In this document: positions 16,882 to 26,097 of the stretch, piece by piece
Position numbering within the stretch: the first letter of the stretch is position 1
Layout of the letters: each line of letters starts with the position of its first letter
From: CAG-103 sp963627135
Lineage (GTDB): Bacteria > Bacillota > Clostridia > Oscillospirales > Oscillospiraceae
Length of the DNA stretch: 64,000 nt
Direction of reading: 5' to 3'
Assembly (NCBI GenBank): GCA_963627135.1
Contig: CAVFZY010000035.1
Span: 94,210-158,209, forward strand
Program-made: the position numbers and the translations under genes
The notes under the pieces: generated by a model
Told to the model about the DNA's origin: nothing
Seen by the model: the letters and a program-made list of their open reading frames with translations, nothing else
Database searches by the model: none

Positions 16882-17799
16882 ATGACGAATCTCGACCCCA
16901 TCGTCCGCGCGCTGCGCGAGCAGCTGCCGGAACTGGAGCTTTTGGAATACGAACCGATGCGCGCGCACTGCTCGCTGCGCATCGGCGGGCCGGCGCGCGC
17001 GCTCGTGCGCCCCGCGTCTGCGGAGGAGACGGCGGCCGTCTGCCGCATCGTGCGCGCGGGCGGCGCGCAGCCGCTCGTCATTGGCAACGGCACGAACCTG
17101 CTCGTCACCGACGGGGATGTGAACCGCATCGTCGTGCAGATGGGCGAGCGCATGGCGGATGTCGCGCGCGCGGACGCGACGCACCTGCGCGCGGGCGCGG
17201 GCATCCCGCTCGCGCGGCTGGCACAGGCGGCGCTGGGCTATGGGCTCGCGGGGCTGGAGTTTGCCCACGGCATCCCCGGGTCTCTGGGCGGCGCGGTGTC
17301 GATGAACGCGGGCGCTTACGGCGGCGAGATGAAGGACGTCGTCGTCGCGACGCGCTACCTCGACCACGACCTGACCCTGCGCGAGGCCGTGGGTGCAGCG
17401 CATGATTTCGGCTACCGGCACAGTGCCTTTTCCGACGCGGACTGCGTCGTGCTCGGCAGCACGCTCGCGCTCACGCCAGACGATCCTGCGGAAATTCAGG
17501 CGCGCATGCGCGACCTGAGCGAGCGCCGCCGCAGCCGCCAGCCGCTCGACCTGCCGAGCGCGGGCAGCACGTTCAAGCGCCCCGCGGGGGGCTACGCCGC
17601 CGCGCTCATCGACCAGGCGGGCCTCAAGGGCTACGCCGTCGGCGGCGCGCAGGTGAGCGAAAAGCACGCGGGCTTCGTCGTCAACCGCGGCGGGGCCACG
17701 TTTGACGATGTGCTGCGGCTCATGGATCATATCCGCAGCGAGGTGTTGCGCACGTCCGGCGTGGAGCTTGAGCCGGAAGTGAAGATCATCCGGGGGTGA
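16882..17799 (+). CDS. murB: UDP-N-acetylenolpyruvoylglucosamine reductase
   Basis: 305 residues. The FAD-binding domain has PLVIGNGTNLLV and FAHGIPGSLGGAVSMNAGAYGGE. The catalytic serine lies in PSAGSTFKRP (about S229), the short type IIb form. It reduces the enolpyruvyl group to give UDP-MurNAc, an early peptidoglycan step. It follows hprK by 19 bp and is separated from rapZ by 4 bp. Confidence 0.96.
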   Translation: MTNLDPIVRALREQLPELELLEYEPMRAHCSLRIGGPARALVRPASAEETAAVCRIVRAGGAQPLVIGNGTNLLVTDGDVNRIVVQMGERMADVARADATHLRAGAGIPLARLAQAALGYGLAGLEFAHGIPGSLGGAVSMNAGAYGGEMKDVVVATRYLDHDLTLREAVGAAHDFGYRHSAFSDADCVVLGSTLALTPDDPAEIQARMRDLSERRRSRQPLDLPSAGSTFKRPAGGYAAALIDQAGLKGYAVGGAQVSEKHAGFVVNRGGATFDDVLRLMDHIRSEVLRTSGVELEPEVKIIRG

Positions 17800-17803
17800 C
17801 GGG

Positions 17804-18667
17804 ATGGAATTTCTGATCGTATCGGGCCTGTCCGGCGGCGGCAAGAGCCGCGCGGCCGACGTGCTGGAGGATCTGGACTTTTACTGCGTGGACAACATGC
17901 CCACGGCGCTGCTGACGAAGTTTGCCGAGCTCTGCCTTGCCACGCGCGGAAGATATGAAAAGGTCGCGCTCGTGACGGACATCCGCAGCCAGGAGAGCTT
18001 TTCCGAGCTCTTTGCCGCGCTCGGGGAGCTGGCGAACATGGGCGTGGACTACCGCATTTTGTTCGTCGAGGCATCGGAGAGCGCTATCGTGCGCCGCTAC
18101 AAGGAGTCGCGCCGGCCGCACCCGCTGCAGGCCGAGAGCCGCTGCTCCCTGCCCGAGGCCGTGCGCCGCGAGAGCGAGCTGCTCGCCCCCGTGCGCGAGC
18201 GCGCAGACTATGTCATCAACACGACGGGCCTCACGCTCGCCATGCTGCAAAAACGCATCTGCGAGTACTTTGCCGACGGCGGCACCCGGCGCGACATTCT
18301 CATCAATGTCGTGTCCTTCGGCTTCAAGTACGGCATCCCGATCGACGCCGACCTCGTGTTCGACGTGCGCTTTCTGCCGAACCCGTTTTACGTCGAAAAG
18401 CTCCGCCACCTGAGCGGCATGGACGCCGAGGTGCAGGAATACGTCCTGCGCAGCGACGTGGCCAGGAGCTTTCTCGATAAGCTCACCGGCATGATCGATT
18501 TTCTTCTGCCGCAGTACGCCGCCGAGGGGCGCTACGCGCTGACCATCGGCATCGGCTGCACCGGCGGGCAGCACCGCAGCGTGGCCGTGGCCAAGGCACT
18601 GACGGATTACCTCGCCGCGCGCGACGCCAACGTCCGCCTGCGCAACCGGGACTTTCCCAAGAGCTGA
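17804..18667 (+). CDS. rapZ: RNase adapter / nucleotide-binding protein RapZ (YvcJ)
   Basis: 287 residues. It has the N-terminal P-loop GLSGGGKS and the C-terminal family signature IGIGCTGGQHRSV. RapZ/YvcJ binds nucleotides; in enterobacteria it guides RNase E to a small RNA, and in Firmicutes it is linked to competence and envelope sugar metabolism. Only 4 bp separate it from murB and 12 bp from whiA. The usual yvcK (gluconeogenesis factor) gene between rapZ and whiA is absent here. Confidence 0.94.
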   Translation: MEFLIVSGLSGGGKSRAADVLEDLDFYCVDNMPTALLTKFAELCLATRGRYEKVALVTDIRSQESFSELFAALGELANMGVDYRILFVEASESAIVRRYKESRRPHPLQAESRCSLPEAVRRESELLAPVRERADYVINTTGLTLAMLQKRICEYFADGGTRRDILINVVSFGFKYGIPIDADLVFDVRFLPNPFYVEKLRHLSGMDAEVQEYVLRSDVARSFLDKLTGMIDFLLPQYAAEGRYALTIGIGCTGGQHRSVAVAKALTDYLAARDANVRLRNRDFPKS

Positions 18668-18679
18668 CGGAGGCACGCC

Positions 18680-19579
18680 ATGTCCTTTGCATCCGATGTG
18701 AAAAACGAGCTGTGCCGCGTGCCGCTCGGCCGCCACTGCTGCGCCGTGGCCGAGGCCTACGGTGTGCTGCTGTACTGCCACACGTTCACGACGCGGGAGA
18801 TCCGCATCGTCACGGCGTGCGACGCCTTCGCCGAGCGGCTGCCGAAGCTGTTTCGCCGTGCGTTCGGCGCGCACTTTGCCCTGCCGGCTTCGGTGCCGAC
18901 CGGCGGCCGCCATGTGCTGACCATCACCGACCGCGCCGCCATCGAGACGGTGTTCGCCGCCTTTGGCGCCGACCTCTCGCGCACGGTCGCGCACCACATC
19001 AACCTCGCCGTGCTGGAAAGTGACTGCTGCAAGGCGTCATTCCTGCGGGGGGCATTTCTCGCGGGCGGCAGCGTCACCGATCCGAGCAAGAACTACCACC
19101 TCGAGCTCATCACGGCGCACGCGAGCGTCAGCCGCGAGACGGCCGCCCTGCTCACGGAGCTGGGCTTTGCCGCGCGCAGCATCGAACGCGGCGCCAACAC
19201 CGTGCTCTATTTTAAAAAGTCCGAGGCTATCGAGGACTTCCTGACCAAGATCGGCGCGCCCTGCGCCGCCATGGACATCATGTCCGCCAAGGTGGAGAAG
19301 TCCATGAACAACACCATCAACCGCAAGGTCAACTGTGACACCGCCAACGCCGACAAGGTCGTCGCCGCAGCGCAGGAGCAGATCGACGCTATCCGCCGCA
19401 TCGAGCGCGACTACGGGCTCGACGTGCTGCCGGAAAAGCTGCAGAGCGCGGCGCTGCTGCGCATTGCCAATCCCGAGGCGAGCCTTGCCGACCTTGCCAC
19501 GCTCTCGTATCCGCCGGTGACGAAGAGCTGCCTGAACTACCGGCTGAAAAAGCTCATGGAATTTCACATGGACGACTGA
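18680..19579 (+). CDS. whiA: DNA-binding protein WhiA
   Basis: 299 residues, starting MSFASDVKNELCRVPL as in the family. The N-terminal part is a degenerate LAGLIDADG endonuclease fold (SFLRGAFLAGGSVTDPSKNYHLE). The C-terminal part is a helix-turn-helix (PEASLADLATLSYPPVTKSCLNYRLKKL, given here as one region). WhiA affects cell division and chromosome segregation in Firmicutes. It directly follows rapZ and precedes dnaE by 12 bp. Confidence 0.93.
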   Translation: MSFASDVKNELCRVPLGRHCCAVAEAYGVLLYCHTFTTREIRIVTACDAFAERLPKLFRRAFGAHFALPASVPTGGRHVLTITDRAAIETVFAAFGADLSRTVAHHINLAVLESDCCKASFLRGAFLAGGSVTDPSKNYHLELITAHASVSRETAALLTELGFAARSIERGANTVLYFKKSEAIEDFLTKIGAPCAAMDIMSAKVEKSMNNTINRKVNCDTANADKVVAAAQEQIDAIRRIERDYGLDVLPEKLQSAALLRIANPEASLADLATLSYPPVTKSCLNYRLKKLMEFHMDD

Positions 19580-19591
19580 AAGGAACGCACG

Positions 19592-22500
19592 ATGGGGTTT
19601 GCACACCTGCACGTACATAGTGAATACAGCCTGCTCGACGGCGCATGCCGCATCGGGCCGCTCATCGAGCGCGCCAAGGAGCTGGGCCAGACCGCGCTGG
19701 CGATCACCGACCACGGTGTCATGTACGGCGCGGTCGCTTTTTACAAGGCGGCGGTCGCTGCCGGCATCCGGCCGATCATCGGCTGCGAGGTCTATGTCGC
19801 CCCGCGCGGGATGACCGACCGCGTCCACGGCGTGGACGATGCCTACACGCACCTGATTCTGCTCTGCCGGGACGAGACGGGCTACCACAACCTGTGCTAT
19901 CTCGTGTCGGCGGCGTTCGAGCGCGGGTTTTACGGCAAGCCGCGCATCGACTGGCCGCTGCTGCACAAACATGCCGAGGGACTCATCTGCCTGAGCGGCT
20001 GCGTGGCGGGCGACATTTCACGCGCGGTGCTGCGGGGAGATTATGAGGCTGCCAAGGCGCGTGCCGAGGAACTGCAGAAACTCTTCGGTGAGGGGAACTT
20101 CTACCTCGAGCTGCAAAACCACCACATGACCGACGAGGCGCGTGTGCGCGCGGCGCTGCTGCGCATCCACCGCGAGACGGGCATCCCCCTCGCGGCGACG
20201 AACGACGTACACTATATTAAAAAACAGGACGCCTACGATCAGGACGTGCTGCTGTGCATCCAGACCGGGCAGACGCTCGACAGCCCGGACCGCCTGCGCT
20301 TCCCGAACGACGAGTTTTACCTCAAGAGCGAGGCCGAGATGCGCGCGCTCTTTGACGAATACCCCGACGCGGTGGAAAATACGCAGCGCATCGCCGACCG
20401 CTGCCGATTCGACTTCACATTCGGCCACTACCACCTGCCGCGCTTTCTGCTGCCGGAGGGGGAGACGGACGCGGACGCGTACCTCACGAAGCTGTGCGAG
20501 CGCGGCTTTTCCCGGCGCTACGGCGACCGGCCGGAGGTGCGCAAGCGGCTGGACTATGAGCTGAACATGATCCGGCGCATGGGCTTTGTGGACTACTTTC
20601 TCATCGTGAGCGATTTCATCGGCTACGCCAAGGGCCAGCACATCCCCGTCGGGCCCGGGCGCGGGAGCGCGGCCGGCAGCGTCGTGTCCTACTGCCTCGG
20701 CATCACGGACGTGGACCCCGTGCAGTATAACCTCTACTTTGAGCGCTTTCTCAACCCCGAGCGCGTGAGCATGCCGGATATCGACGTGGACTTCTGCGTG
20801 CAGCGGCGCGGGGAAGTGATCGACTACGTCATCCGCAAATACGGCGCCGACCACGTGGCGCAGATCGTTACCTTCGGCACCATGGCTGCGCGTGCGGCCA
20901 TCCGCGACGTCGGCAGGGTCATGAACATGACCTACGCCGAGGTGGATGCCGTGGCCAAGGCCATCCCTGGCGGCATCAACACCACGCTCGACGAGGCGCT
21001 GCAGCAGTCACAGACGCTGCGCGCCATGTACGACGGGGACGACCGGCTGCACCAGCTCATCGACACGGCCCGCGCCATCGAGGGCATGCCGCGCCACGCG
21101 TCCACGCACGCGGCGGGCGTGGTCATCACGGAGCAGCCGGTGTATGCCTACGTGCCGCTGGCGAGCAACGACGGCGCGCTCGTGTGCCAGTTCCAGATGA
21201 CGACGCTCGAGGAGCTCGGATTGCTGAAGATGGACTTTCTCGGCCTGCGCAACCTCACCGTGCTCGAGGACGCGGCGCGCCAGGTGCGCCGCCGCGAGCC
21301 GGGGTTCCAGGTCGAGCGCATCCCGCTCGACGACCAGAAAACGTTTGATATGCTCGCCGCCGGGCGCACCGTCGGCGTGTTCCAGCTTGAGAGCGCGGGC
21401 ATCACGGCCGTGTGCATGGGGCTGCGCCCGCGCAGCATCGAGGACATCACCGCCGTCATCGCGCTCTACCGCCCCGGGCCGATGGAGGGCATCCCGCGGT
21501 TTCTCGCCTGCTCGGCGCACCCGGAGCGCATTACCTATAAGCACCCCATGCTCGAGCCGATCCTCGCCGTGACCTACGGCTGCATCGTCTATCAGGAGCA
21601 GGTCATCGAGATCTTCCGGCAGCTGGCCGGGTTCTCGCTCGGCCAGGCGGACATGATCCGCCGCGCCATGTCGAAGAAGAAGGAGGCCGTCATCACGGCC
21701 GAGCGCGCCGCCTTCGTGCACGGCGATCCCGAGCGGAACATCCCCGGCGCGGTGGCCCGCGGCGTGCCGGAGCAGACGGCAAACGAAATTTACGACGAGA
21801 TCCTCGCCTTCGCGAGCTACGCCTTCAACAAGGCGCACGCGGTGTCCTACGCCATCGTGTCCTACCGCACGGCGTACATGAAGCGCAACTACCCGCACGA
21901 ATACATGGCGGCGCTGCTGACCTCCGTGCTCGACAACACGCCGAAGGTCACGGAGTACATCGCCGAGTGCCGCGAGCTGGGCATCCGCCTGCTGCCGCCG
22001 GACATCAACGCGTCCGACGCCGATTTCACCGTCGAGGGGGGCGACCTGCGCTTCGGCCTCGTGGCCATCAAGGGCGTGGGGCGCGGGCTCATCCAGGCGC
22101 TCATGCGCGAGCGGGAGATCGGCGGGCCGTTCACGGCGTTTGACGAGTTCTGCCGCCGCATGAACGGGCACGACCTCAACCGCCGCGCCGTCGAGAGCCT
22201 CGTCCGCGCCGGCTGCTTTGACCGCATGGGCTACAAGCGCAAGGCGCTCATGCAGTCGGTCGACCGCGTGCTGGGCGGCGCCGCGAGCGAGAGCCGCATG
22301 AACCTCACCGGCCAGATGAACCTCTTCAGCGCGCCGGACGACGGGGGCGAGCCCGCCGACACGACGCAGCTCGTGCTGCCGGACGTGGAGGAGTTCACGC
22401 GCGCAGAGCTCATGGCCATGGAGCGCGAGACGACGGGGCTCTACCTCACCGGCCACCCGATGGACGACTACCGCGTGCTCGCGCAGCAGGCCGGGGCTGC

Positions 22501-23110
22501 GCCTATGGGCGACATCCTCGCAAGCTTCCACGCCCCGGTCACGGCCGCGCACCGCTACCGCGACGGGCAGCGCGTCGTGCTCGCCGGCATCTGCACCGCC
22601 AGCCGCGAGCGCGCCACGCGCAAGAACACCCGTATGGCCTACCTCCAGCTCGAGGACGACAGCGGCAGCATGGAGGTGCTCGTGTTTTCGCCCGCGCTCG
22701 ACGCCTGCCGCGACCTGCTGGCGCAGGAAAACCCCGCGCTGCTGATCGCCGGGCGCATCTCGACGCGCGACGAATCGGATCCGCAGCTCGTGGCGGACAA
22801 GGTCCTGCCGCTGACGGAGCAGGGGCTTCAGACCCTGCGCACGCCGCCGCGCCGCGACCCGCCGCCCCGGCCCGCACCGCCGAAGCGGCAGCGCCTCTGG
22901 GTGCGGCTGCCGGATAAGGACCACCCGGCCGTGAAGCGCATAGAACTGATTCTGAAAATGTTCCCCGGCGACGAGCAGCTCGTGCTCGTGTTTGAGGACA
23001 CGGGCCGCCGCGCCGCCGCCCGCTGCGTCGTGCACCCCGCGCTCGTCGAGGAGCTGCGCGAGCTCGCGGGCCCCGGCAACGTCGCCGTCACGGAGGAGAA
23101 ACCCCGCTGA
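19592..23110 (+). CDS. dnaE: DNA polymerase III alpha subunit, DnaE type
   Basis: 1172 residues. Domains in order: PHP (about 1-205, HLHVHSEYSLLDG), the polymerase palm with catalytic aspartates in MPDIDVDF (about 394-401), fingers, helix-hairpin-helix, and an OB fold (about 990-1070, LAGICTASRERATRKN). It lacks the N-terminal exonuclease insert of PolC, so it is the DnaE-type replicase, which in many Firmicutes works beside PolC on the lagging strand. The tail contains a proline/arginine-rich linker (PPRRDPPPRPAPPKRQR). It ends the hprK operon. Confidence 0.96.
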   Translation: MGFAHLHVHSEYSLLDGACRIGPLIERAKELGQTALAITDHGVMYGAVAFYKAAVAAGIRPIIGCEVYVAPRGMTDRVHGVDDAYTHLILLCRDETGYHNLCYLVSAAFERGFYGKPRIDWPLLHKHAEGLICLSGCVAGDISRAVLRGDYEAAKARAEELQKLFGEGNFYLELQNHHMTDEARVRAALLRIHRETGIPLAATNDVHYIKKQDAYDQDVLLCIQTGQTLDSPDRLRFPNDEFYLKSEAEMRALFDEYPDAVENTQRIADRCRFDFTFGHYHLPRFLLPEGETDADAYLTKLCERGFSRRYGDRPEVRKRLDYELNMIRRMGFVDYFLIVSDFIGYAKGQHIPVGPGRGSAAGSVVSYCLGITDVDPVQYNLYFERFLNPERVSMPDIDVDFCVQRRGEVIDYVIRKYGADHVAQIVTFGTMAARAAIRDVGRVMNMTYAEVDAVAKAIPGGINTTLDEALQQSQTLRAMYDGDDRLHQLIDTARAIEGMPRHASTHAAGVVITEQPVYAYVPLASNDGALVCQFQMTTLEELGLLKMDFLGLRNLTVLEDAARQVRRREPGFQVERIPLDDQKTFDMLAAGRTVGVFQLESAGITAVCMGLRPRSIEDITAVIALYRPGPMEGIPRFLACSAHPERITYKHPMLEPILAVTYGCIVYQEQVIEIFRQLAGFSLGQADMIRRAMSKKKEAVITAERAAFVHGDPERNIPGAVARGVPEQTANEIYDEILAFASYAFNKAHAVSYAIVSYRTAYMKRNYPHEYMAALLTSVLDNTPKVTEYIAECRELGIRLLPPDINASDADFTVEGGDLRFGLVAIKGVGRGLIQALMREREIGGPFTAFDEFCRRMNGHDLNRRAVESLVRAGCFDRMGYKRKALMQSVDRVLGGAASESRMNLTGQMNLFSAPDDGGEPADTTQLVLPDVEEFTRAELMAMERETTGLYLTGHPMDDYRVLAQQAGAAPMGDILASFHAPVTAAHRYRDGQRVVLAGICTASRERATRKNTRMAYLQLEDDSGSMEVLVFSPALDACRDLLAQENPALLIAGRISTRDESDPQLVADKVLPLTEQGLQTLRTPPRRDPPPRPAPPKRQRLWVRLPDKDHPAVKRIELILKMFPGDEQLVLVFEDTGRRAAARCVVHPALVEELRELAGPGNVAVTEEKPR

Positions 23111-23122
23111 CGCGCCGGACAG

Positions 23123-23151
23123 TTGACGCGCCGGGCATTTTATGGTATCAT
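23123..23151 (+). promoter_or_regulatory. Promoter of the tandem CNNM/CBS genes
   Basis: TTGACG at 23123-23128, 17 bp, TATCAT at 23146-23151, just past the dnaE stop. Confidence 0.7.
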
Positions 23152-23162
23152 GAACGTTAATT

Positions 23163-23199
23163 TATCTCCCGTCCGGATAGGCACCGGCTGGGGGAGATA
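23163..23199 (+). promoter_or_regulatory. Leader hairpin ahead of the CNNM/CBS genes
   Basis: TATCTCCC (23163-23170) pairs with GGGAGATA (23192-23199), with an inner CCGG/CCGG stem. It lies between the promoter and the start codon. It is compact and matches no metal riboswitch I recognise; regulation of the transporters through it is inference. Confidence 0.4.
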
Positions 23200-23221
23200 T
23201 TCAGGAGTGTGATGATCCGCA

Positions 23222-24553
23222 ATGGACGCTGGCCCTAAGCAGGATTTATGGAATCTTTTGCCTGTTATCATCGTGCTGCTCCTTGGCGCGGCCTATTTCG
23301 CCATCATGGAGACAGCCTTTGCATCTGCGAGCCGCATCCGGCTCAAAGCCGCCGCTGACCACGGCAATCGCCGCGCCGAGCAGGCGATGTATGTACTCGA
23401 CCACTTCGATCAGGCGATCACGACGCTGCTGATCGGCACGAATATTCTGCACCTGACGATCGCGACGCTCGTGACCGTGGCCGTGCAGCGGCAGTGGGGC
23501 ATATGGGCCGTCACCGCCGGCACGCTCATCACGACCGTGGTCGTGTTCTTTGCCGGGGAGATGCTGCCCAAGAGCATCGCCAAGAAATACGCCGAGCGGC
23601 TGGCCATGCGCACGGCCCGCTCGCTGCGGTTTTTCATGCTGCTCTTCAAGCCTCTGTCCGCCCTGCTCACCGCCTTCGGCAACGCCGTCGCCCGCCGCGT
23701 GCAGAGCGAGCCCGTTGTGACCGTGACGGAGGACGAGCTGGCCGACATTATTGAGAACATGACCGACGACGGGGAGCTGACCGCCGAGCGCGGCGAGCTC
23801 ATGAGCTCGGCCCTGTCGTTTGCCGAGGTGCCGGTCGAGAGCGTCATCACGGCGCGCGTGGACGTCGCCGCCGTGGACGTGGACGATCCGCCGGAGGATA
23901 TCCTTGCCTACGTGCGCGAGCAGCGCCACAGCCGCCTGCCCGTGTACGCCGACAGCATCGACAATGTCGTCGGCATCCTGCAGATCCGCAAATACATCAA
24001 GGCCTGCATCAAAAACGGCGGCAAGGCCGTGGATGTCCGGCCCCTGCTCGACGAGCCCGTGTTCGTGCACCAGAGCACCCTCATCGCCGAGGTGCTGCCC
24101 GAGCTCAGCCGCCGTAAGGCCAATCTCGCCATCGTCACCGACAATTACGGCGGCACCCTCGGCATCGTGACCGTGGAGGACATCGTCGAGGAGCTCGTCG
24201 GCGAGATCTGGGACGAGGACGATGTGGTCGAGGAGTCGTTCGTGCCGCTCGGCGGCGGCCGCTACGAGGTCGATGCCGAGATGACCGTCGGCGAGGTGTT
24301 CGACCGGCTCGACTACACCGACCCCGAGGACGACGAGGAGCTGCAGTATAAGCTGCTCGGCGAGTGGACGTATGAGCAGTTTTTCTACATCCCGCGCGAG
24401 CGGGAGGGCTTCCGCTATCACCGGCTCGACGTGCGCATCTCTGACATGAAGCAAAAGCGCATTGTCAAGCTCATCGTGCGCCTGTTGCCGGAGGGCTCCG
24501 ACGAGGCCGCGCCCAAGGACGCCGCCCCGGAGAAAGGGGGCGAGACGGCATGA
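23222..24553 (+). CDS. CNNM/CBS-domain membrane protein (HlyC/CorC family)
   Basis: 443 residues. A CNNM membrane domain (about 10-190: IMETAFASASRIRLK, FAGEMLPKSIAKKYAE) is followed by a CBS pair (about 205-330, ILAYVREQRHSRLPVYA; GTLGIVTVEDIVEELVGEI) and a CorC_HlyC C-terminal domain (about 345-425). This family includes MpfA/CorC-type magnesium efflux proteins; older names call it hemolysin C, which is not evidence of toxin activity. It overlaps the next, paralogous gene by 4 bp (ATGA). It could be a subunit of a hetero-oligomer with that paralogue. Confidence 0.88.
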   Translation: MDAGPKQDLWNLLPVIIVLLLGAAYFAIMETAFASASRIRLKAAADHGNRRAEQAMYVLDHFDQAITTLLIGTNILHLTIATLVTVAVQRQWGIWAVTAGTLITTVVVFFAGEMLPKSIAKKYAERLAMRTARSLRFFMLLFKPLSALLTAFGNAVARRVQSEPVVTVTEDELADIIENMTDDGELTAERGELMSSALSFAEVPVESVITARVDVAAVDVDDPPEDILAYVREQRHSRLPVYADSIDNVVGILQIRKYIKACIKNGGKAVDVRPLLDEPVFVHQSTLIAEVLPELSRRKANLAIVTDNYGGTLGIVTVEDIVEELVGEIWDEDDVVEESFVPLGGGRYEVDAEMTVGEVFDRLDYTDPEDDEELQYKLLGEWTYEQFFYIPREREGFRYHRLDVRISDMKQKRIVKLIVRLLPEGSDEAAPKDAAPEKGGETA

Positions 24554-25824
24554 GCATCGTGTGGTATTTTGTCGCGCTCGTCGTGCTGATCGCACTGTCC
24601 GCGTTCTTCTCCGCGTCCGAGATGTCGTATTCGTCGGCCAACCGGCTCCGGCTCGAAAACGCCGCCGAGGACGGCAGCCGCCGCGCGAAGACCGCTGTCG
24701 GCATCCTCGACCACTTCGACCGCACCCTCAGCGCCATCCTCATCGGCAACAACCTCGTCAACATCGCGGCGTCGTCGCTCGGCTCCGTGATCGTCATCCT
24801 GCTCGCGGGCGAGCAGTGGACGTGGGTGTCCACCGTCGTGCTGACGCTGCTGGTCATCATCTTCGGCGAGACGATGCCGAAGATCGTCGCCAAGAAAAAC
24901 GCCAACAGCCTTGCCTTGCGCAATGCGTATGTCATCCGTGCGCTGTCGGTCATCCTCTATCCCGTGATCTGGCTCGTGGTCGGGCTCGTGCACCTCATCA
25001 CGCGCCCGCTGCGTGGCGACACCGGCGACGGCGACCCCGAGGAGGCCGCCTCGCAGGAGCTGCAGTCGATCATCGAGACCGCCGAGGACGAGGACGTGCT
25101 CGATGAGGACCGCAGCGAGCTGCTGCGCTCCGCGCTCGACTTTTCCGACATCAGCGCGAGCGAGGCCATGACCGCCCGCGTCGACATGGTCGCCATCGAT
25201 ATCGACGATGACTGGGAAGATATCGTGCGCATCATTGACGATTCGTCGTATTCCCGCCTGCCGGTCTATTCCGGCAGCGTGGACAATATCATCGGTTTTC
25301 TGTATCTCAACCGCTTTTTCAAGGCCATGATGGACGGCCGGCCGGACGATCTGCGCGCGCAGCTCATCCCGCCGTGCTTCGTGTACAAGACCACGCGCCT
25401 GCCCGACGTGCTGGCAAAGCTCCGCCGCGAGCAGAAGCACCTCGCTGTCGTCACGGACGAGTTCGGCGGCACGCTCGGCGTCATCACGATGGAGGACGTG
25501 CTCGAGGAGCTCGTCGGCGATATCTGGGACGAGACCGACGAGGTCGAAAAAGAGGTCGTCGCGCGGCCCGACGGCGGCTATGAGCTCGACGGTGCCATGA
25601 CGCTCTCGGACTTTCTCGAGCTGCTCGGCTGGAACGAGGACGCCCTCGACGATGCCGACAGCACCACCGTCGGCGGCTGGACGCTCGAGCGCTTCGGCAC
25701 GTTCCCGAAGCCGGGCGACAGCTTCCGGTATGAAAACCTCACCGTCACGGTCCTCGCCATGGACGGCCGCCGCGTCGAGCGCGTGCTCGTGCAGCCCGAC
25801 CCGCCCGAGAACAAGGACGAATAA
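24550..25824 (+). CDS. CNNM/CBS-domain membrane protein, tandem paralogue
   Basis: 424 residues with the same order as its neighbour: CNNM domain (SAFFSASEMSYSSANRLRLE; IIFGETMPKIVAKKNA), CBS pair (RIIDDSSYSRLPVYSG; GTLGVITMEDVLEELVGDI) and CorC_HlyC domain. Translation is coupled to the upstream gene by the ATGA overlap. The two are clearly homologous along their length and probably arose by tandem duplication. Magnesium or other divalent-cation export is the likely role, by family only. Confidence 0.88.
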   Translation: MSIVWYFVALVVLIALSAFFSASEMSYSSANRLRLENAAEDGSRRAKTAVGILDHFDRTLSAILIGNNLVNIAASSLGSVIVILLAGEQWTWVSTVVLTLLVIIFGETMPKIVAKKNANSLALRNAYVIRALSVILYPVIWLVVGLVHLITRPLRGDTGDGDPEEAASQELQSIIETAEDEDVLDEDRSELLRSALDFSDISASEAMTARVDMVAIDIDDDWEDIVRIIDDSSYSRLPVYSGSVDNIIGFLYLNRFFKAMMDGRPDDLRAQLIPPCFVYKTTRLPDVLAKLRREQKHLAVVTDEFGGTLGVITMEDVLEELVGDIWDETDEVEKEVVARPDGGYELDGAMTLSDFLELLGWNEDALDDADSTTVGGWTLERFGTFPKPGDSFRYENLTVTVLAMDGRRVERVLVQPDPPENKDE

Positions 25825-25841
25825 CGCGTTTTGGCAAGCCG

Positions 25842-25879
25842 ATCCGGCCTGTGCAATTTTTGCACAGGCCGGATTTTTG
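25842..25879 (+). terminator. Terminator after the CNNM/CBS pair
   Basis: ATCCGGCCTGTGCA pairs with TGCACAGGCCGGAT followed by TTTTT. The following 25880-26015 shows nothing recognisable. Confidence 0.9.
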
Positions 25880-26015
25880 CTTCCCCGTGTGAGGGATCTT
25901 GTGCCCGAGGTGGGAAAAATTGTCCAAACGGCGCAAGATGTGGCGGTTTGTATCAGAAATCCGTTAATGTGTGAAAGTTTTTGCACAGAAGCGGACACGA
26001 AGTTTCATTTTTGGC

Positions 26016-26044
26016 TTGCTATTTGCGCCTGAAACAGGTATAAT
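26016..26044 (+). promoter_or_regulatory. Promoter of the TAXI-TRAP operon
   Basis: TTGCTA at 26016-26021, 17 bp, TATAAT at 26039-26044. Confidence 0.7.
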
Positions 26045-26097
26045 GAATGCATATTGAATCTTTTTGTGAGGAAAATTTCAAAAAAGGAGAAACAACT

